Notes: generated by a model not told the origin, from the sequence alone. 64,000 nucleotides of DNA from an uncultured Collinsella sp. (GCA_900539035.1 UQAU01000002.1:1-64000); one strand, 5' to 3'; numbered from the stretch's first letter, positions 9,659 to 18,138 are shown. Numbers and translations are program-made.

Positions 9659-11479
9659 ATGAAGATAACCAAGAACATCGCCCGCCTGGCAGTAACCGCC
9701 GGCCTCACAGCAGCGCTGAGCTTCGGCGGCGTCATGGCCCCGGTCACGATGGCGTTTGCAGCTGAGGGCGGAACCGCCGCAAGCTATGTGCCGACGGCGA
9801 CGACGACCGGCAACGTGACCATTGCTGAGAACACCTATGCCGGCACCTCGTTTAAGGGTATCCAGATTTTCAGGGCCACGGTAACGCAGGGTAAGGCTGA
9901 TACGAATGGTGATGGCGTTGCAGATGCGAATGGAGCTTGGAACAAGGATGGCGAAAAGACGCTGTCCGACATCCAGTGGGCGACTCCTGAGGTTGAGAAA
10001 GCTGTTAAAGGCGTTTTTGCTCACGACACCAACCCTGGTGATAGCGCCACAGCTCAGGATTGGGCAGACTACATCAATAGAATAGTTGCTGGTAATGCTG
10101 GCGAAGGATTCAAGGTCGATGCCGACAGTGCGCTCGACAAGATTGCCAAGGAGCTAGAGAAAGTAAACACAACCGATGAGACCGCTGGCTGGAAAGCTTC
10201 GACTGATGGCAAATTTTCCACGCTGTCCGCTGGCTACTGGCTCTTTGTGACTGCGGGCGTTAGCGGCACCGCCAACACGACTAAGGGCAACACGGATGCC
10301 TACACCTCGCCGATTTTCGCCATCGTCGGCGGAGCCGATGTGAATGCGGAGCCTAAGAAGAATGTCCCCAACGTGACTAAGGCCGTTAAGGACGATGCGA
10401 CGGGCGCCACGTTTGGTACTGACGTGTTTACGAGCCCCAATAAGTCCGCCGACTCCCGCATGGATCAGTTCATCGAGTACCAGCTTACCGGCACGGTTGC
10501 GAGCAACATCAACACCTACAGCACCTACAAGTACATCTTCACGGATAAGCTTCCCACATCCATGACGCCTGAGCTCAAGAACGACAACGCGACACCTGTT
10601 GTCACGGTCAAAATCGATGACAATGTGGTCAAGTCTGGCTACGAGCCGACCTATAGCGGCGACGTGCTCACGGTTAACTTCACTAATCTTAAGGCGTGCC
10701 AAGACGAGAACGACAAACCTATCGTCCTGAATGACAAGTCTAAAGTGACCGTTGAATATAAGGCCAAGCTCGACTCTAGTAAGGTTTGCAATCCTGACGG
10801 TTCGCTCAAGTCGCAATTCGGCAGCTTGCTCGGTACCGCACAGACGAATACGGTTATGCTTACCTACTCCAACAACCCGCACGTCGCCGATGATACCGGC
10901 ACCACGGTCAACCATCCCGCCTATGACTACACCTACGGTGTCGATGTCACCAAGGTCGGTTCTGATAATGAAACAAAGGGACTCAAAGGTGTTGAGTTTA
11001 CGCTGCAAGAGCAGGGTGATACTAACAACTTTATCATGGCAAATGGTGTCAAGACGACCGATGAAACAAAGGCTAAGCTGACAACTGATGACTCCGGCAA
11101 GATTAACGTTGTCGGTCTCGACGAGGGCACTTATATCCTCAAAGAGGTTACGCCCGCCCCTGGCTATAATAACTCCGCAGCCGGTGGCATCAGGTTCACC
11201 ATCACGAACGATGGGCTGCCCGCTAACGGCGATCCTTTCAATCCTGGGTGCACGCTCGCCGAGGGAACCGATAACAATCTCGTCACGGTGGCTCAAACTA
11301 ATACCGAGGCCGCTGACGGCAAGGTACACCTCACTGTCATCGACAAGAAGGGCTCCAACCTCCCGCTGACCGGTCTTAACGGCGTGACCTTCACTTGGAT
11401 CGCTGGTGGCGCGGTACTGTGCATTGGTGTGGCGCATCTTATTCGTAGTCGTAAGCGCGACGACGGTTCTGAGGAGTAG
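9659..11479 (+). CDS. Major (backbone) pilin, isopeptide-forming, LPXTG type
   Basis: A 606-residue secreted protein with signal peptide (cleavage near AFA-AEGG). A lysine-containing region EPKKNVPNVTKAVKD resembles the pilin motif used for sortase polymerisation. A central beta domain and a C-terminal Cna-B domain (YGVDVTKVGSDNETKGLKG to ILKEVTPAPGY) follow. The canonical LPLTG anchor starts at residue 568, then a membrane span and RSRKRDD tail. GAGGA precedes the ATG. Size, motif and anchor match Gram-positive backbone pilins. It is last in the three-gene cluster, about 120 bases after the minor pilin, so it may also have its own promoter. Confidence 0.85.
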   Translation: MKITKNIARLAVTAGLTAALSFGGVMAPVTMAFAAEGGTAASYVPTATTTGNVTIAENTYAGTSFKGIQIFRATVTQGKADTNGDGVADANGAWNKDGEKTLSDIQWATPEVEKAVKGVFAHDTNPGDSATAQDWADYINRIVAGNAGEGFKVDADSALDKIAKELEKVNTTDETAGWKASTDGKFSTLSAGYWLFVTAGVSGTANTTKGNTDAYTSPIFAIVGGADVNAEPKKNVPNVTKAVKDDATGATFGTDVFTSPNKSADSRMDQFIEYQLTGTVASNINTYSTYKYIFTDKLPTSMTPELKNDNATPVVTVKIDDNVVKSGYEPTYSGDVLTVNFTNLKACQDENDKPIVLNDKSKVTVEYKAKLDSSKVCNPDGSLKSQFGSLLGTAQTNTVMLTYSNNPHVADDTGTTVNHPAYDYTYGVDVTKVGSDNETKGLKGVEFTLQEQGDTNNFIMANGVKTTDETKAKLTTDDSGKINVVGLDEGTYILKEVTPAPGYNNSAAGGIRFTITNDGLPANGDPFNPGCTLAEGTDNNLVTVAQTNTEAADGKVHLTVIDKKGSNLPLTGLNGVTFTWIAGGAVLCIGVAHLIRSRKRDDGSEE

Positions 11480-11513
11480 CTGTTCGCCTCGAATATCAAC
11501 ACGAGACATGAAA

Positions 11514-11556
11514 AAGCGGGGCGCCCGGTCGATGCGATCGGGTGCCCCGCTTCGTT
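11514..11556. terminator. Bidirectional terminator after the pilin cluster
   Basis: A 14-bp stem AAGCGGGGCGCCCG / CGGGTGCCCCGCTT with one G-U pair. The better T run is on the minus strand (CTTTTTCATG), so it serves the convergent minus-strand gene as well as the pilins. Confidence 0.8.
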
Positions 11557-11559
11557 TGT

Positions 11560-11620
11560 TGGTGCAAAGTAGCCTGACCCCTTTGCACCACTATAAAGGC
11601 GCCTGTCCCCTTTGTGGTGG
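11560..11620. repeat. Pair of GGGGACAG-type hairpin units
   Basis: Two adjacent hairpins. The first has arms TGGTGCAAAG (11560-11569) and CTTTGCACCA (11581-11590) around a GGGGTCAG variant on the minus strand. The second (11588-11620), read on the minus strand, is CACAAAGGGGACAGG flanked by partly complementary arms. It is nearly identical to the unit at 45377-45411. Confidence 0.7.
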
Positions 11621-11627
11621 TTGGCGG

Positions 11628-12773
11628 CTAAGCGGTGGGGAGTTCTGGCGTGTTAGCTGACTGCTGGGGCTTGAGGTGGGCGTTGCGCCAGATGATCTGG
11701 ATAACGTAGCCGAGCGTGAAGACAAAGGCCACGCCGCTGATGAAATCGCCTACGAGGGGGATTGCCGTAAGCGCGCCTGCGATCACGCCGCCGGCGGCTG
11801 CCATGGCGTAGCGGTTCTGGTTGTGTCCGACCATGCGTGCGATTGCGCACCCCGCAAAGGCGCTCGACACCAACGCGATGCCGATAACGCCGCACAAGAG
11901 GGCTCCGGCAAGCGACAGTCCGGCGATCGAGATGATCAGCAGTAGGACGGCGGGGACGATAGCGACCGTGCCCAGAAGACCGCTCACCCACAGGGGCGTG
12001 GGGCGCTGGTGGAGCATGCCGGCGGCGCTGGCGGTCGCGCGCGGAAAGACGAGCTCGAGCAGCAGAGCGACAAAGCAGGTTGAGAGTGCCGCGGCGACGA
12101 TGCCGCCGATGACATCGTTAGCGGTGGAAGAATCCTCGTTCTCGGTGCGGTCGATCTTGAGCGCGCCGACCTCGGCTCCCGCGGCGCGCTCGGGGTCCTC
12201 GGAAACATGGGCGTTCACGGTGCCGGTGATGTGGGCGTTCTTGCCCAGGATGAGCTTGTCGGTCCAGACCTCGACATCGCCCTCGACGGTGCCATCGATG
12301 GTCACCGTATCGCCCGCGAGCGCTGCCGACTTGGTAGAGCCGCGCAGGGCAACCGTCTCGCCTATCGCATAGAAGCAGTTGGCGGTGCTGTCGGAATTGA
12401 GCACGACATGCTGACCGACGACCGTGACGCTGCCATCAACCGTAGTCTTGGCGATGTCGATGGTGCGCGCCGCAAGACGAACGGCGCCGCCCACCGTGCA
12501 GTCGCGGATCGAGAGGGTATCGCCCGCAGCGATGATATCGCGGTCGATGGAGGTGTCGTCCAGGTTGAGGCTCTGACCTGCCCAGTACAGGTCACCTTCG
12601 ACGCCGGACGGAGTGGCGTCATTGTCGGTCGCAAGTACGTTGCCTGCGGTGTCCGTGCCGGCAAGAGCCGTAGCGGGAAGTGCGGTGAGCGCCAGAGCGA
12701 TGAGCGCGAATAGGATGGTGATGCGGCCCCACGCTTTACGGCGCTGGGTCGACGGGAATTGATTGTGGGGCAT
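11628..12773 (-). CDS. Bactofilin-like polymer-forming domain membrane protein
   Basis: A 381-residue protein with an N-terminal signal or anchor segment, then a repetitive beta-helix-like region. Short turns such as GDTLSIRDCTVGGAVRLAARTIDIAKTTVDGSV resemble polymer-forming cytoskeletal (bactofilin) proteins. The C-terminal half has several membrane helices (VIGGIVAAALSTCFVALLLEL onward). The combination suggests an extracytoplasmic beta-helix tethered to a multi-pass domain. ATG 12773 is preferred because GAAGGA lies upstream; an in-frame reading from 12821 lacks a ribosome site. The function is unknown and the bactofilin link rests on repeat pattern only. Confidence 0.65.
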   Translation of the reverse strand: MPHNQFPSTQRRKAWGRITILFALIALALTALPATALAGTDTAGNVLATDNDATPSGVEGDLYWAGQSLNLDDTSIDRDIIAAGDTLSIRDCTVGGAVRLAARTIDIAKTTVDGSVTVVGQHVVLNSDSTANCFYAIGETVALRGSTKSAALAGDTVTIDGTVEGDVEVWTDKLILGKNAHITGTVNAHVSEDPERAAGAEVGALKIDRTENEDSSTANDVIGGIVAAALSTCFVALLLELVFPRATASAAGMLHQRPTPLWVSGLLGTVAIVPAVLLLIISIAGLSLAGALLCGVIGIALVSSAFAGCAIARMVGHNQNRYAMAAAGGVIAGALTAIPLVGDFISGVAFVFTLGYVIQIIWRNAHLKPQQSANTPELPTA

Positions 12774-12879
12774 AGTGAATCCTTCGTCAGATGCTCGATA
12801 TGCACCTAACAGGGTACCCAACGCGTGGGCGCTCTAAAAGAACCTCTCGGTTGCATTTCGAAGGATGAGCCCGCGCAAT

Positions 12880-13614
12880 CTACTTTTTGTGGTGCAAAAA
12901 GCGCGCGATGTCCTCTTCGGTGGGGCTTTTGATGTCAAAACGCAGCGACAGCCAGCGCAGCCCCATGGTTACCGCAACGCATACGATCAACGCGGTGATG
13001 TTGCTGACGACGCCGCTCATGACAAGGCATACATAGCTTGTCGATCCGGCGATGGCGGCGATGGCATAAAAGTTAGTGCGTTGGAAAATGCCCGGAACCA
13101 CGCCCATAAAGCCGTCGCGCAACATGCCGCCGCCTACAGCGGTGAAAAAGCCCATCATGATGCACACCGCCGGTGCAAAGCCGTAGACCAGCGCCTTGTC
13201 TGCTCCAGTGGCGGCGTAGATACCGACCGATATGATGTCGAGCAGGGGAATGAGTTTTTCGGGCTTGTCGACGATTGCCGGGAAAATATAGATGATGGCT
13301 GCCGTGGCAATGGAAAGCGGGAGTGCCATCGGCTGGTTGAGGATGTAGACGTTGCCCACCTGCAGCGTCATGTCGCGTAAAAGACCGCCGCCCAGGCCAC
13401 AGACCACGGCAAGCGCGACCGCGCCCACTAGGTCGAGCTTGTGCTCGCGTGCGACCAACACGCCTGAGATCGATGCCGCGACAACAGCGAACATCTCGAG
13501 CCAAAATGGGATAGCGACCATGGCATCCGTGGCGTGTGAGGTAACGGTCATAGCGGCGACGACGGGCAAGATGGGGTCCTTTTTGGTTGCGGGTTTAGAC
13601 AAATGCTCGTACAT
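12880..13614 (-). CDS. TRIC-family (UPF0126/YadS-like) membrane protein
   Basis: A 244-residue protein with about seven membrane segments and two copies of the family signature: VCGLGGGLLRDM and FTAVGGGMLRD. These glycine-rich repeats define the trimeric intracellular cation channel family, whose prokaryotic members form homotrimeric potassium-permeable pores. A few family members have been linked to glycine use, but nothing here supports that. The start at 13614 has no obvious ribosome site, so the N-terminus is uncertain. Confidence 0.85.
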   Translation of the reverse strand: MYEHLSKPATKKDPILPVVAAMTVTSHATDAMVAIPFWLEMFAVVAASISGVLVAREHKLDLVGAVALAVVCGLGGGLLRDMTLQVGNVYILNQPMALPLSIATAAIIYIFPAIVDKPEKLIPLLDIISVGIYAATGADKALVYGFAPAVCIMMGFFTAVGGGMLRDGFMGVVPGIFQRTNFYAIAAIAGSTSYVCLVMSGVVSNITALIVCVAVTMGLRWLSLRFDIKSPTEEDIARFLHHKK

Positions 13615-13684
13615 AGTACATGGTTGGCGGGCGTGGTGACCCTATTGCTCGGTAAACGGTCGGGACTGGTTGGGGGCGTAGGCA

Positions 13685-13753
13685 CCAAACATGTACATCA
13701 GCCTCCAAAGATGCCGAAAAATGTCGTTTTTGGAGGGTGATGTACATGTTTGG
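13685..13753. repeat. Long-arm palindrome (class without GGGACAG)
   Basis: CCAAACATGTACATCA-G-CCTCCAAA on the left (13685-13709) is mirrored by TTTGGAGG-G-TGATGTACATG-TTTGG on the right (ending 13753). The arms are about 24 bases and complementary except for one G/G mismatch. The central ~20 bases are GATGCCGAAAAATGTCG-like. It could form a stable cruciform or RNA hairpin. No gene reads through it convincingly. Confidence 0.75.
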
Positions 13754-13954
13754 GATGTTGGGTCGGGATTGAACTTGATGGGGGTGTGGGCTGAAGAGGA
13801 GGGATGTCCAAATCTTGAGCTTTGCTCAAAATTTATCCGGTCGGCTTACGCCGACCGCGCTGCGCTAAAAACGCGCCACGGGCGCGTTTTATTTACGCTC
13901 CGCGCCCTGGCGGGTTCGAATCCCTCCTCCTGCGCGTTATTGAAATGTGCTCAA
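13754..13954. other. Intergenic hairpin-rich stretch with a tRNA 3'-end remnant
   Basis: No supported gene. It contains hairpins GGTCGGC-TTAC-GCCGACC and AAAACGCGCC-ACG-GGCGCGTTTT. At 13912-13931 is a 20-base copy of the T arm and acceptor end of the nearby tRNA-Ser(CGA), in the opposite orientation to that gene (14000-14019). The rest of the tRNA is missing. Confidence 0.6.
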
Positions 13955-13981
13955 AAAGAAAAAAGCCCCATTGCTGGGGCT
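13955..13981 (-). terminator. Terminator of tRNA-Ser(CGA)
   Basis: On the minus strand, AGCCCCA-GCAA-TGGGGCT is followed by TTTTTTCTTTTT. Confidence 0.8.
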
Positions 13982-13993
13982 CATACCATCTAA

Positions 13994-14084
13994 TGGCGGA
14001 GGAGGAGGGATTCGAACCCTCGTGACCTTATACAGGCCAAACGGTTTTCGAGACCGCCGCATTCAACCACTCTGCCACCCCTCC
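13994..14084 (-). tRNA. tRNA-Ser (CGA)
   Basis: A 91-base class II tRNA. On the minus strand it starts GGAGGGG, has anticodon loop CTCGAAA (CGA), a long variable arm, T arm GAGGGTTCGAATCCCTC and an encoded CCA. It decodes UCG. Confidence 0.95.
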
Positions 14085-14098
14085 GCGTGGGGTAAAAA

Positions 14099-14124
14099 CA
14101 AAGCAGGCTCGAAGGCCTGCTTTG
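14099..14124 (-). terminator. Terminator between the two tRNA-Ser genes
   Basis: AAAGCAGGC / GCCTGCTTT stem (14100-14108 with 14115-14123); on the minus strand it is followed by GTTTTTACC. It separates tRNA-Ser(GGA) from tRNA-Ser(CGA). Confidence 0.75.
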
Positions 14125-14132
14125 GAATTAAC

Positions 14133-14223
14133 TGGCGGAGAGTCAGGGATTTGAACCCTGGAGACGCTTTTGACGCCTACACGATTTCCAATCGTGCTCC
14201 TTCGGCCACTCGGACAACTCTCC
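14133..14223 (-). tRNA. tRNA-Ser (GGA)
   Basis: A 91-base class II tRNA on the minus strand beginning GGAGAGT, anticodon loop TTGGAAA (GGA), long variable arm, T arm CAGGGTTCAAATCCCTG and an encoded CCA. It decodes UCC and UCU and lies upstream of tRNA-Ser(CGA). Confidence 0.95.
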
Positions 14224-14738
14224 GTTAAATGCGAAAGTCAGTATACACGAGGAATCGCAAAGTGCAAACAGAAAAGTTGGCATTTTTTAAAACGCTTGGC
14301 CGCGCCTTGGCCGCGCTTGGCGTTGCAGCGGGGTTTGAGGTGCCAAAAAACGGCTTCCGACCAGCGTGGTTGATCAACTCAATTGTTCAAAAGGGGTATT
14401 CATAAGCGACTTGGCAATGAATTTAAAAATCTTTGGGCGGCGCTGTGGGCCACTGGTATGCATTTTGCGACCACAGCCTTGTGGCCGTTGACCTGCGGCT
14501 TGGCTCAGTTTGTCCCCACGGCACCGTATCTTGTCCACAAATTCGTCAAGCTCTTGGTCGGCATTTGGTTGGAATGCGCATGAAACGTGGTGCGAGTATG
14601 GGCATATGTGGAGGTCATGAGGTTGTAGCTGCATATTCTTGCAGCCTAGGAGGTTGAAAGATATTATTACCAAGTCTTTTCCTGCTTCAGGCGCACCTTC
14701 ACGACCTGAAGCCACATTTGCCCAGAGGAGGTGACAAT
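14224..14738 (+). other. Noncoding stretch upstream of rpsF with leader hairpin
   Basis: 515 bases with no convincing gene. Short open frames have no ribosome site or recognisable product. Visible structures are a TTGATCAAC palindrome near 14370, a single DnaA-box-like TTGTCCACA (14531-14539), and, 25 bases before the rpsF start, a hairpin CTTCAGG / CCTGAAG (14685-14691 with about 14705-14711). That hairpin may act in the rpsF leader; S6 operons in several bacteria are autoregulated through leader RNA, but I cannot match the known consensus. Confidence 0.45.
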
Positions 14739-15032
14739 ATGAAGGCTTATGAACTGCTGTTCTTTGTTGACCCGTCGCTCGACCCCGAGACTCGTCTCGC
14801 TGTTATGAAGCGTATCGATACCACGATCGCTGAGGGCGCTGGCAAGGTCGACTCCGTTGACGAGTGGGGCAAGCGCAAGCTCGCCTACGAGATCAACGAC
14901 CTCACCGATGGTGACTACACCCTCATCAACTTCCACGCAGATCCTACCCAGATCGCCGAGCTTGATCGCGTCCTGCGCATCACCGACGCTGTGGTCCGCC
15001 ACATGATCGTCCGTCGCGACGACCAGGAGTAA
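14739..15032 (+). CDS. rpsF: 30S ribosomal protein S6
   Basis: A 97-residue S6 of normal length: MKAYELLFFVDPSLDPETR, then VDSVDEWGKRKLAYEINDLTDGDYTLINF and the closing RHMIVRRDDQE. S6 binds 16S rRNA with S18 in the small-subunit platform. ATG 14739 follows AGAGGAGG; the in-frame ATG at 14718 has no ribosome site. It is first in the conserved order rpsF-ssb-rpsR-rplI. Confidence 0.97.
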   Translation: MKAYELLFFVDPSLDPETRLAVMKRIDTTIAEGAGKVDSVDEWGKRKLAYEINDLTDGDYTLINFHADPTQIAELDRVLRITDAVVRHMIVRRDDQE

Positions 15033-15080
15033 GACTGTCGTTTTGGACTGGGCTTGTGCCCCAAGAGGAAGTAGTGAGTT

Positions 15081-15533
15081 ATGAGCATCAATCGAGTGAA
15101 CATCACCGGTAACCTCACCCGCGATCCCGAGCTGCGCGCCACCGCCGGCGGAACCCAGGTTCTGTCCTTTGGCGTCGCCGTGAACGATCGTCGCCGCAAT
15201 GCGCAGACTGGCGAGTGGGAGGACTATCCCAACTTTGTCGACTGCACCATGTTCGGCACCCGCGCCGAGGCCGTGAGCCGTTTCCTGGCAAAGGGAAACA
15301 AGGTCGCGATCGAGGGCAAGCTGCGCTACAGCTCTTGGGAGCGCGACGGCCAGCGCCGGAGCAAGCTTGAGGTCATCGTCGATGAGATCGAGTTTATGAG
15401 CTCCCGTGGTGGCCAGGGTGGCTACGATCAGGGCGGTTACGCCTCCGCAGCTCCCGCGCCCGCAGCACGTCCTGCCGCACCGGTGGCTACGCCGCCCGCG
15501 GTCGACGTCTACGATGAGGACATCCCGTTCTAA
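15081..15533 (+). CDS. ssb: Single-stranded DNA-binding protein
   Basis: A 150-residue SSB. The OB fold runs from MSINRVNITGNLTRDPELR to about residue 110. A Gly/Gln- and Ala/Pro-rich flexible linker follows, and the tail is DEDIPF, the acidic tip that docks replication and repair partners. A GAGGAAG ribosome site lies upstream of the ATG. It is cotranscribed with rpsF and rpsR, the usual arrangement. Confidence 0.97.
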   Translation: MSINRVNITGNLTRDPELRATAGGTQVLSFGVAVNDRRRNAQTGEWEDYPNFVDCTMFGTRAEAVSRFLAKGNKVAIEGKLRYSSWERDGQRRSKLEVIVDEIEFMSSRGGQGGYDQGGYASAAPAPAARPAAPVATPPAVDVYDEDIPF

Positions 15534-15605
15534 GGGTTGTTCACCTATTTTTGAGTGAGAGGCGGCTTCGGTTCGCCGAAGTTGCCAAATGAAAGGTATT
15601 TTGAC

Positions 15606-15872
15606 ATGGCTAATGATTTTTCTGCACGTCAGCCGCGTCGTAAGTACTGCCAGTTCTGCAAGGAGAACACTGAGTTCATCGACTATAAGGACACTCAGCT
15701 TCTCCGTAAGTACATGACCGACCGTGGCAAGATCAAGCCCCGTCGCGTCACTGGCGCTTGCACGCAGCATCAGCATGACATCGCCAACGCCATCAAGCGC
15801 GCCCGCGAGATGGCTCTCCTGCCGTACACCGTCCCCGTGGTTTCCTCTCGTGGCAACCGCGACCGCGGCTAA
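15606..15872 (+). CDS. rpsR: 30S ribosomal protein S18 (zinc-binding form)
   Basis: An 88-residue S18. CQFC near the N-terminus and a later Cys and His (GACTQHQHDIANAIKRAR) mark the zinc-ribbon form. It pairs with S6. ATG 15606 is preferred, behind AAAGG. An in-frame reading from 15555 would add 17 residues unlike S18. Confidence 0.96.
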   Translation: MANDFSARQPRRKYCQFCKENTEFIDYKDTQLLRKYMTDRGKIKPRRVTGACTQHQHDIANAIKRAREMALLPYTVPVVSSRGNRDRG

Positions 15873-15887
15873 GAAGGGAGACGCATC

Positions 15888-16427
15888 ATGAAGGTTATTC
15901 TTCTCGATGAGATCAAGGGCAAGGGCGGCGAGGGTGACGTCGTAGAGGTCGCTCAGGGTTACGCTGAGAACTTCCTGTTCCCCAAGAAGCTCGCTGTTGC
16001 CGCCACCAAGGGCAACCTCAAGCAGCTTGACGAGCGTCGCAACAACATCGCCAAGCGCGAGGCCGTCCGTCTGGCTACCGCCAACGAGACCAAGGCTGCC
16101 TTCGAGGGCAAGACGGTCACCGTTGACGTCAAGGTCGGCGACGAGGGCATCCTCTTTGGCTCCGTTACCGCCGCTATGATCGCTGACGCCATCAAGGCTC
16201 AGCTCGGTATGGACATCGACCGCAAGCGCGTCGAGCTCGGTAAGCCCATCAAGGTTGCCGGTGCCCACACCGTTGCCATCTCGCTGTACCGCGAGATCAA
16301 GGCCGAGGTTGTCGTTCTCGTCGGCGTTACCGCCGAGGAGCTCGCTGCCGAGGCTGAGGTCGAGGAGGCCGCTGAGGTCGCCGAGGCCGAGACCGCCGAG
16401 GTCGAGACTGAGGCTGCTGCCGAGTAG
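15888..16427 (+). CDS. rplI: 50S ribosomal protein L9 with acidic tail
   Basis: L9 binds 23S rRNA with its N-terminal domain (MKVILLDEIKGKGGEGDVVEVAQGYAENFLFPKKLA), joined by a long helix to the C-terminal domain. At 179 residues it is about 30 longer than typical L9. The extra part is an Ala/Glu-rich tail (VTAEELAAEAEVEEAAEVAE and on). GAAGGGAG precedes the ATG, 15 bases after rpsR. It is last in the operon. Confidence 0.96.
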   Translation: MKVILLDEIKGKGGEGDVVEVAQGYAENFLFPKKLAVAATKGNLKQLDERRNNIAKREAVRLATANETKAAFEGKTVTVDVKVGDEGILFGSVTAAMIADAIKAQLGMDIDRKRVELGKPIKVAGAHTVAISLYREIKAEVVVLVGVTAEELAAEAEVEEAAEVAEAETAEVETEAAAE

Positions 16428-16459
16428 CATTTGCTGCAACGCAACAATCTTGTTCTAAG

Positions 16460-16500
16460 AAGGGCGCTCTGGGAAACCAGGGCGCCCTTTTATTTTTTTT
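16460..16500 (+). terminator. Terminator of the rpsF-rplI operon
   Basis: A 13-bp stem AAGGGCGCTCTGG / CCAGGGCGCCCTT with a GAAA tetraloop, followed by TTATTTTTTTT. Confidence 0.92.
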
Positions 16501-16653
16501 GCGCTGAGTGAGTGTCATGGTGAACGCTGCGTCGAAGTCCTATATACAGGACCGTTCATCCGCTTGGTTCGGTGATGATTGGCGGCGCGCGGCGTGTTTT
16601 GGGACCGTGGCTGATACTATGGATGCTCGCAAGCGATATGAATGAGGACGCTC

Positions 16654-18045
16654 ATGGCATACGACGATAGGGAGACCGGGCTGACGGTTGAGGACCGCGG
16701 CTCAAAGTTGGGTCTTCCCCAAAACCAAGATGCAGAGGCCAACGTACTGGCCGCTATGCTGCTATCGCCCGAGGTGGTCGAGGAGGCCCAGGTCGAGCTG
16801 CAGCCCGATGACTTCTACCGGCCCATTCATAAGACCATCTACACCGCGATGGTCGATATGTACAACAGCCGCATCCCCATCGACTCCATCTCGCTGATCG
16901 ATTACCTGCGCAGCATCAACAAGCTTGATGCCGTGGGCGGCGAGGCCTACATTTTGGAGCTGATGGGTCAGACCCTGTCGCTCGTCAACTGGCAGCACCA
17001 TGCCGCCATTGTTCGCCGCGATTCGATGCTGCGCGAGCTGATCGGTGCCACTAACGAGATCAACGCGCTGGCATATAACGCCCCCACCGACACCAAAGAG
17101 GTCGTGGAGTTAGCCGAGAGCAAGCTGCTCAAGGTCACGGCGCGCGAGGTCAAGTCGAGCTACAAGACGCTGACCGAGTTTATGGTCGAGGCCTATAACG
17201 AGGCCGAGGAAGTGTGCCAGGCCGGTGGTCAGGCCGCGGGCGTACCCACGGGCTTCCCATCGCTCGACCGCATGCTCATGGGCTTCCGCGAGGGCCAGCT
17301 CATCATCATCGGCGCCCGTCCTGCTGTAGGTAAGACGTCGTTCGCCCTAAACCTGGCGCTCAACGCTGCCGCTGCTGGTTATACCGTCGGCTTCTTCTCG
17401 CTGGAGATGTCGGGCAAGGAAATTGCCCAGCGTCTGATTTGCGCCTACGCCATGATCTCGATCAGTGACTTCCGCATGGGCCGCATTAGCCCCGAGCAGT
17501 GGGCCAATATCAACGAGGCCACGCAGACCTTGTCCAAGCTCGATATTCTGATTGACGATACGCCCGGCACCACAGTGACCGAGATTCGCGCCAAGAGCCG
17601 CCGTATGCTCCATAACAAGGAGAAGGCAATCATCATCCTGGACTACCTGCAGCTGGTGAGTCCTCCGCCGGGACGTCGCTCCGAGAGTCGTACCGTCGAG
17701 GTCTCGGAGATGTCGCGTGGTTTGAAGATCATGGCCAAGGAGCTCAAGATCCCGCTCATCGCGCTGTCGCAGCTCTCGCGTCAGGTCGAATCCCGTACCG
17801 GCAAGCGCCCGCAGCTTTCCGACCTTCGTGAATCGGGCTCCATCGAGCAGGACGCCGATATCGTTATGTTCTTGGACCGCTCCGCCGACGAGGCCGAAGC
17901 CTCGCGCGACGATCGACCCGACGAGGGCGTTACGCGTATCGTCGTGGCCAAGAACCGTTCGGGCCCGATCGGCGACGTCGACCTGATGTTCCTGCCGGCA
18001 TCCACCAAGTTCTATGAGCTTGATGGGGCACATGCCGAGGAGTAG
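16654..18045 (+). CDS. dnaB: Replicative DNA helicase DnaB
   Basis: A 463-residue hexameric replication helicase. The N-terminal DnaB domain (PQNQDAEANVLAAMLLSPEV) is followed by the RecA-like ATPase domain with Walker A GARPAVGKTS, Walker B IIILDYLQL and the SQLSRQVE motif. No intein interrupts it. ATG 16654 is chosen because GAGGA lies a few bases upstream; ATG 16642 is an alternative. It follows rplI after a terminator, an order common near actinobacterial replication genes. Confidence 0.96.
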   Translation: MAYDDRETGLTVEDRGSKLGLPQNQDAEANVLAAMLLSPEVVEEAQVELQPDDFYRPIHKTIYTAMVDMYNSRIPIDSISLIDYLRSINKLDAVGGEAYILELMGQTLSLVNWQHHAAIVRRDSMLRELIGATNEINALAYNAPTDTKEVVELAESKLLKVTAREVKSSYKTLTEFMVEAYNEAEEVCQAGGQAAGVPTGFPSLDRMLMGFREGQLIIIGARPAVGKTSFALNLALNAAAAGYTVGFFSLEMSGKEIAQRLICAYAMISISDFRMGRISPEQWANINEATQTLSKLDILIDDTPGTTVTEIRAKSRRMLHNKEKAIIILDYLQLVSPPPGRRSESRTVEVSEMSRGLKIMAKELKIPLIALSQLSRQVESRTGKRPQLSDLRESGSIEQDADIVMFLDRSADEAEASRDDRPDEGVTRIVVAKNRSGPIGDVDLMFLPASTKFYELDGAHAEE

Positions 18046-18072
18046 GACAGGCGCCCGTTGCACGGGTATACT
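18044..18072 (+). promoter_or_regulatory. Candidate purA promoter
   Basis: AGGACA (18044-18049) and TATACT (18067-18072) are 17 bases apart. The promoter overlaps the dnaB stop codon and lies about 65 bases before the purA start. Confidence 0.5.
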
Positions 18073-18138
18073 GGGAATGTTTTGTGCTTCTGCGTGCCGG
18101 CGTGGCGCGTAGACAGTCCATGAATGTAAGGAGTAAAC

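Noticed and set aside
13691..13993. Overlapping short plus-strand frames across the palindrome and tRNA-Ser region
   Set aside because: They run through a palindrome and antisense to a tRNA, and lack ribosome sites.
4014..14501. The 14-base sequence TTGACCTGCGGCTT occurs at 4014 and again near 14488
   Set aside because: A match of this length is expected by chance in a window this size, and no longer similarity surrounds it.
14531..14539. DnaA-box-like TTGTCCACA near the rpsF-dnaB cluster, hinting at an origin
   Set aside because: Only one box is present, with no dnaA, no box cluster and no AT-rich unwinding element.
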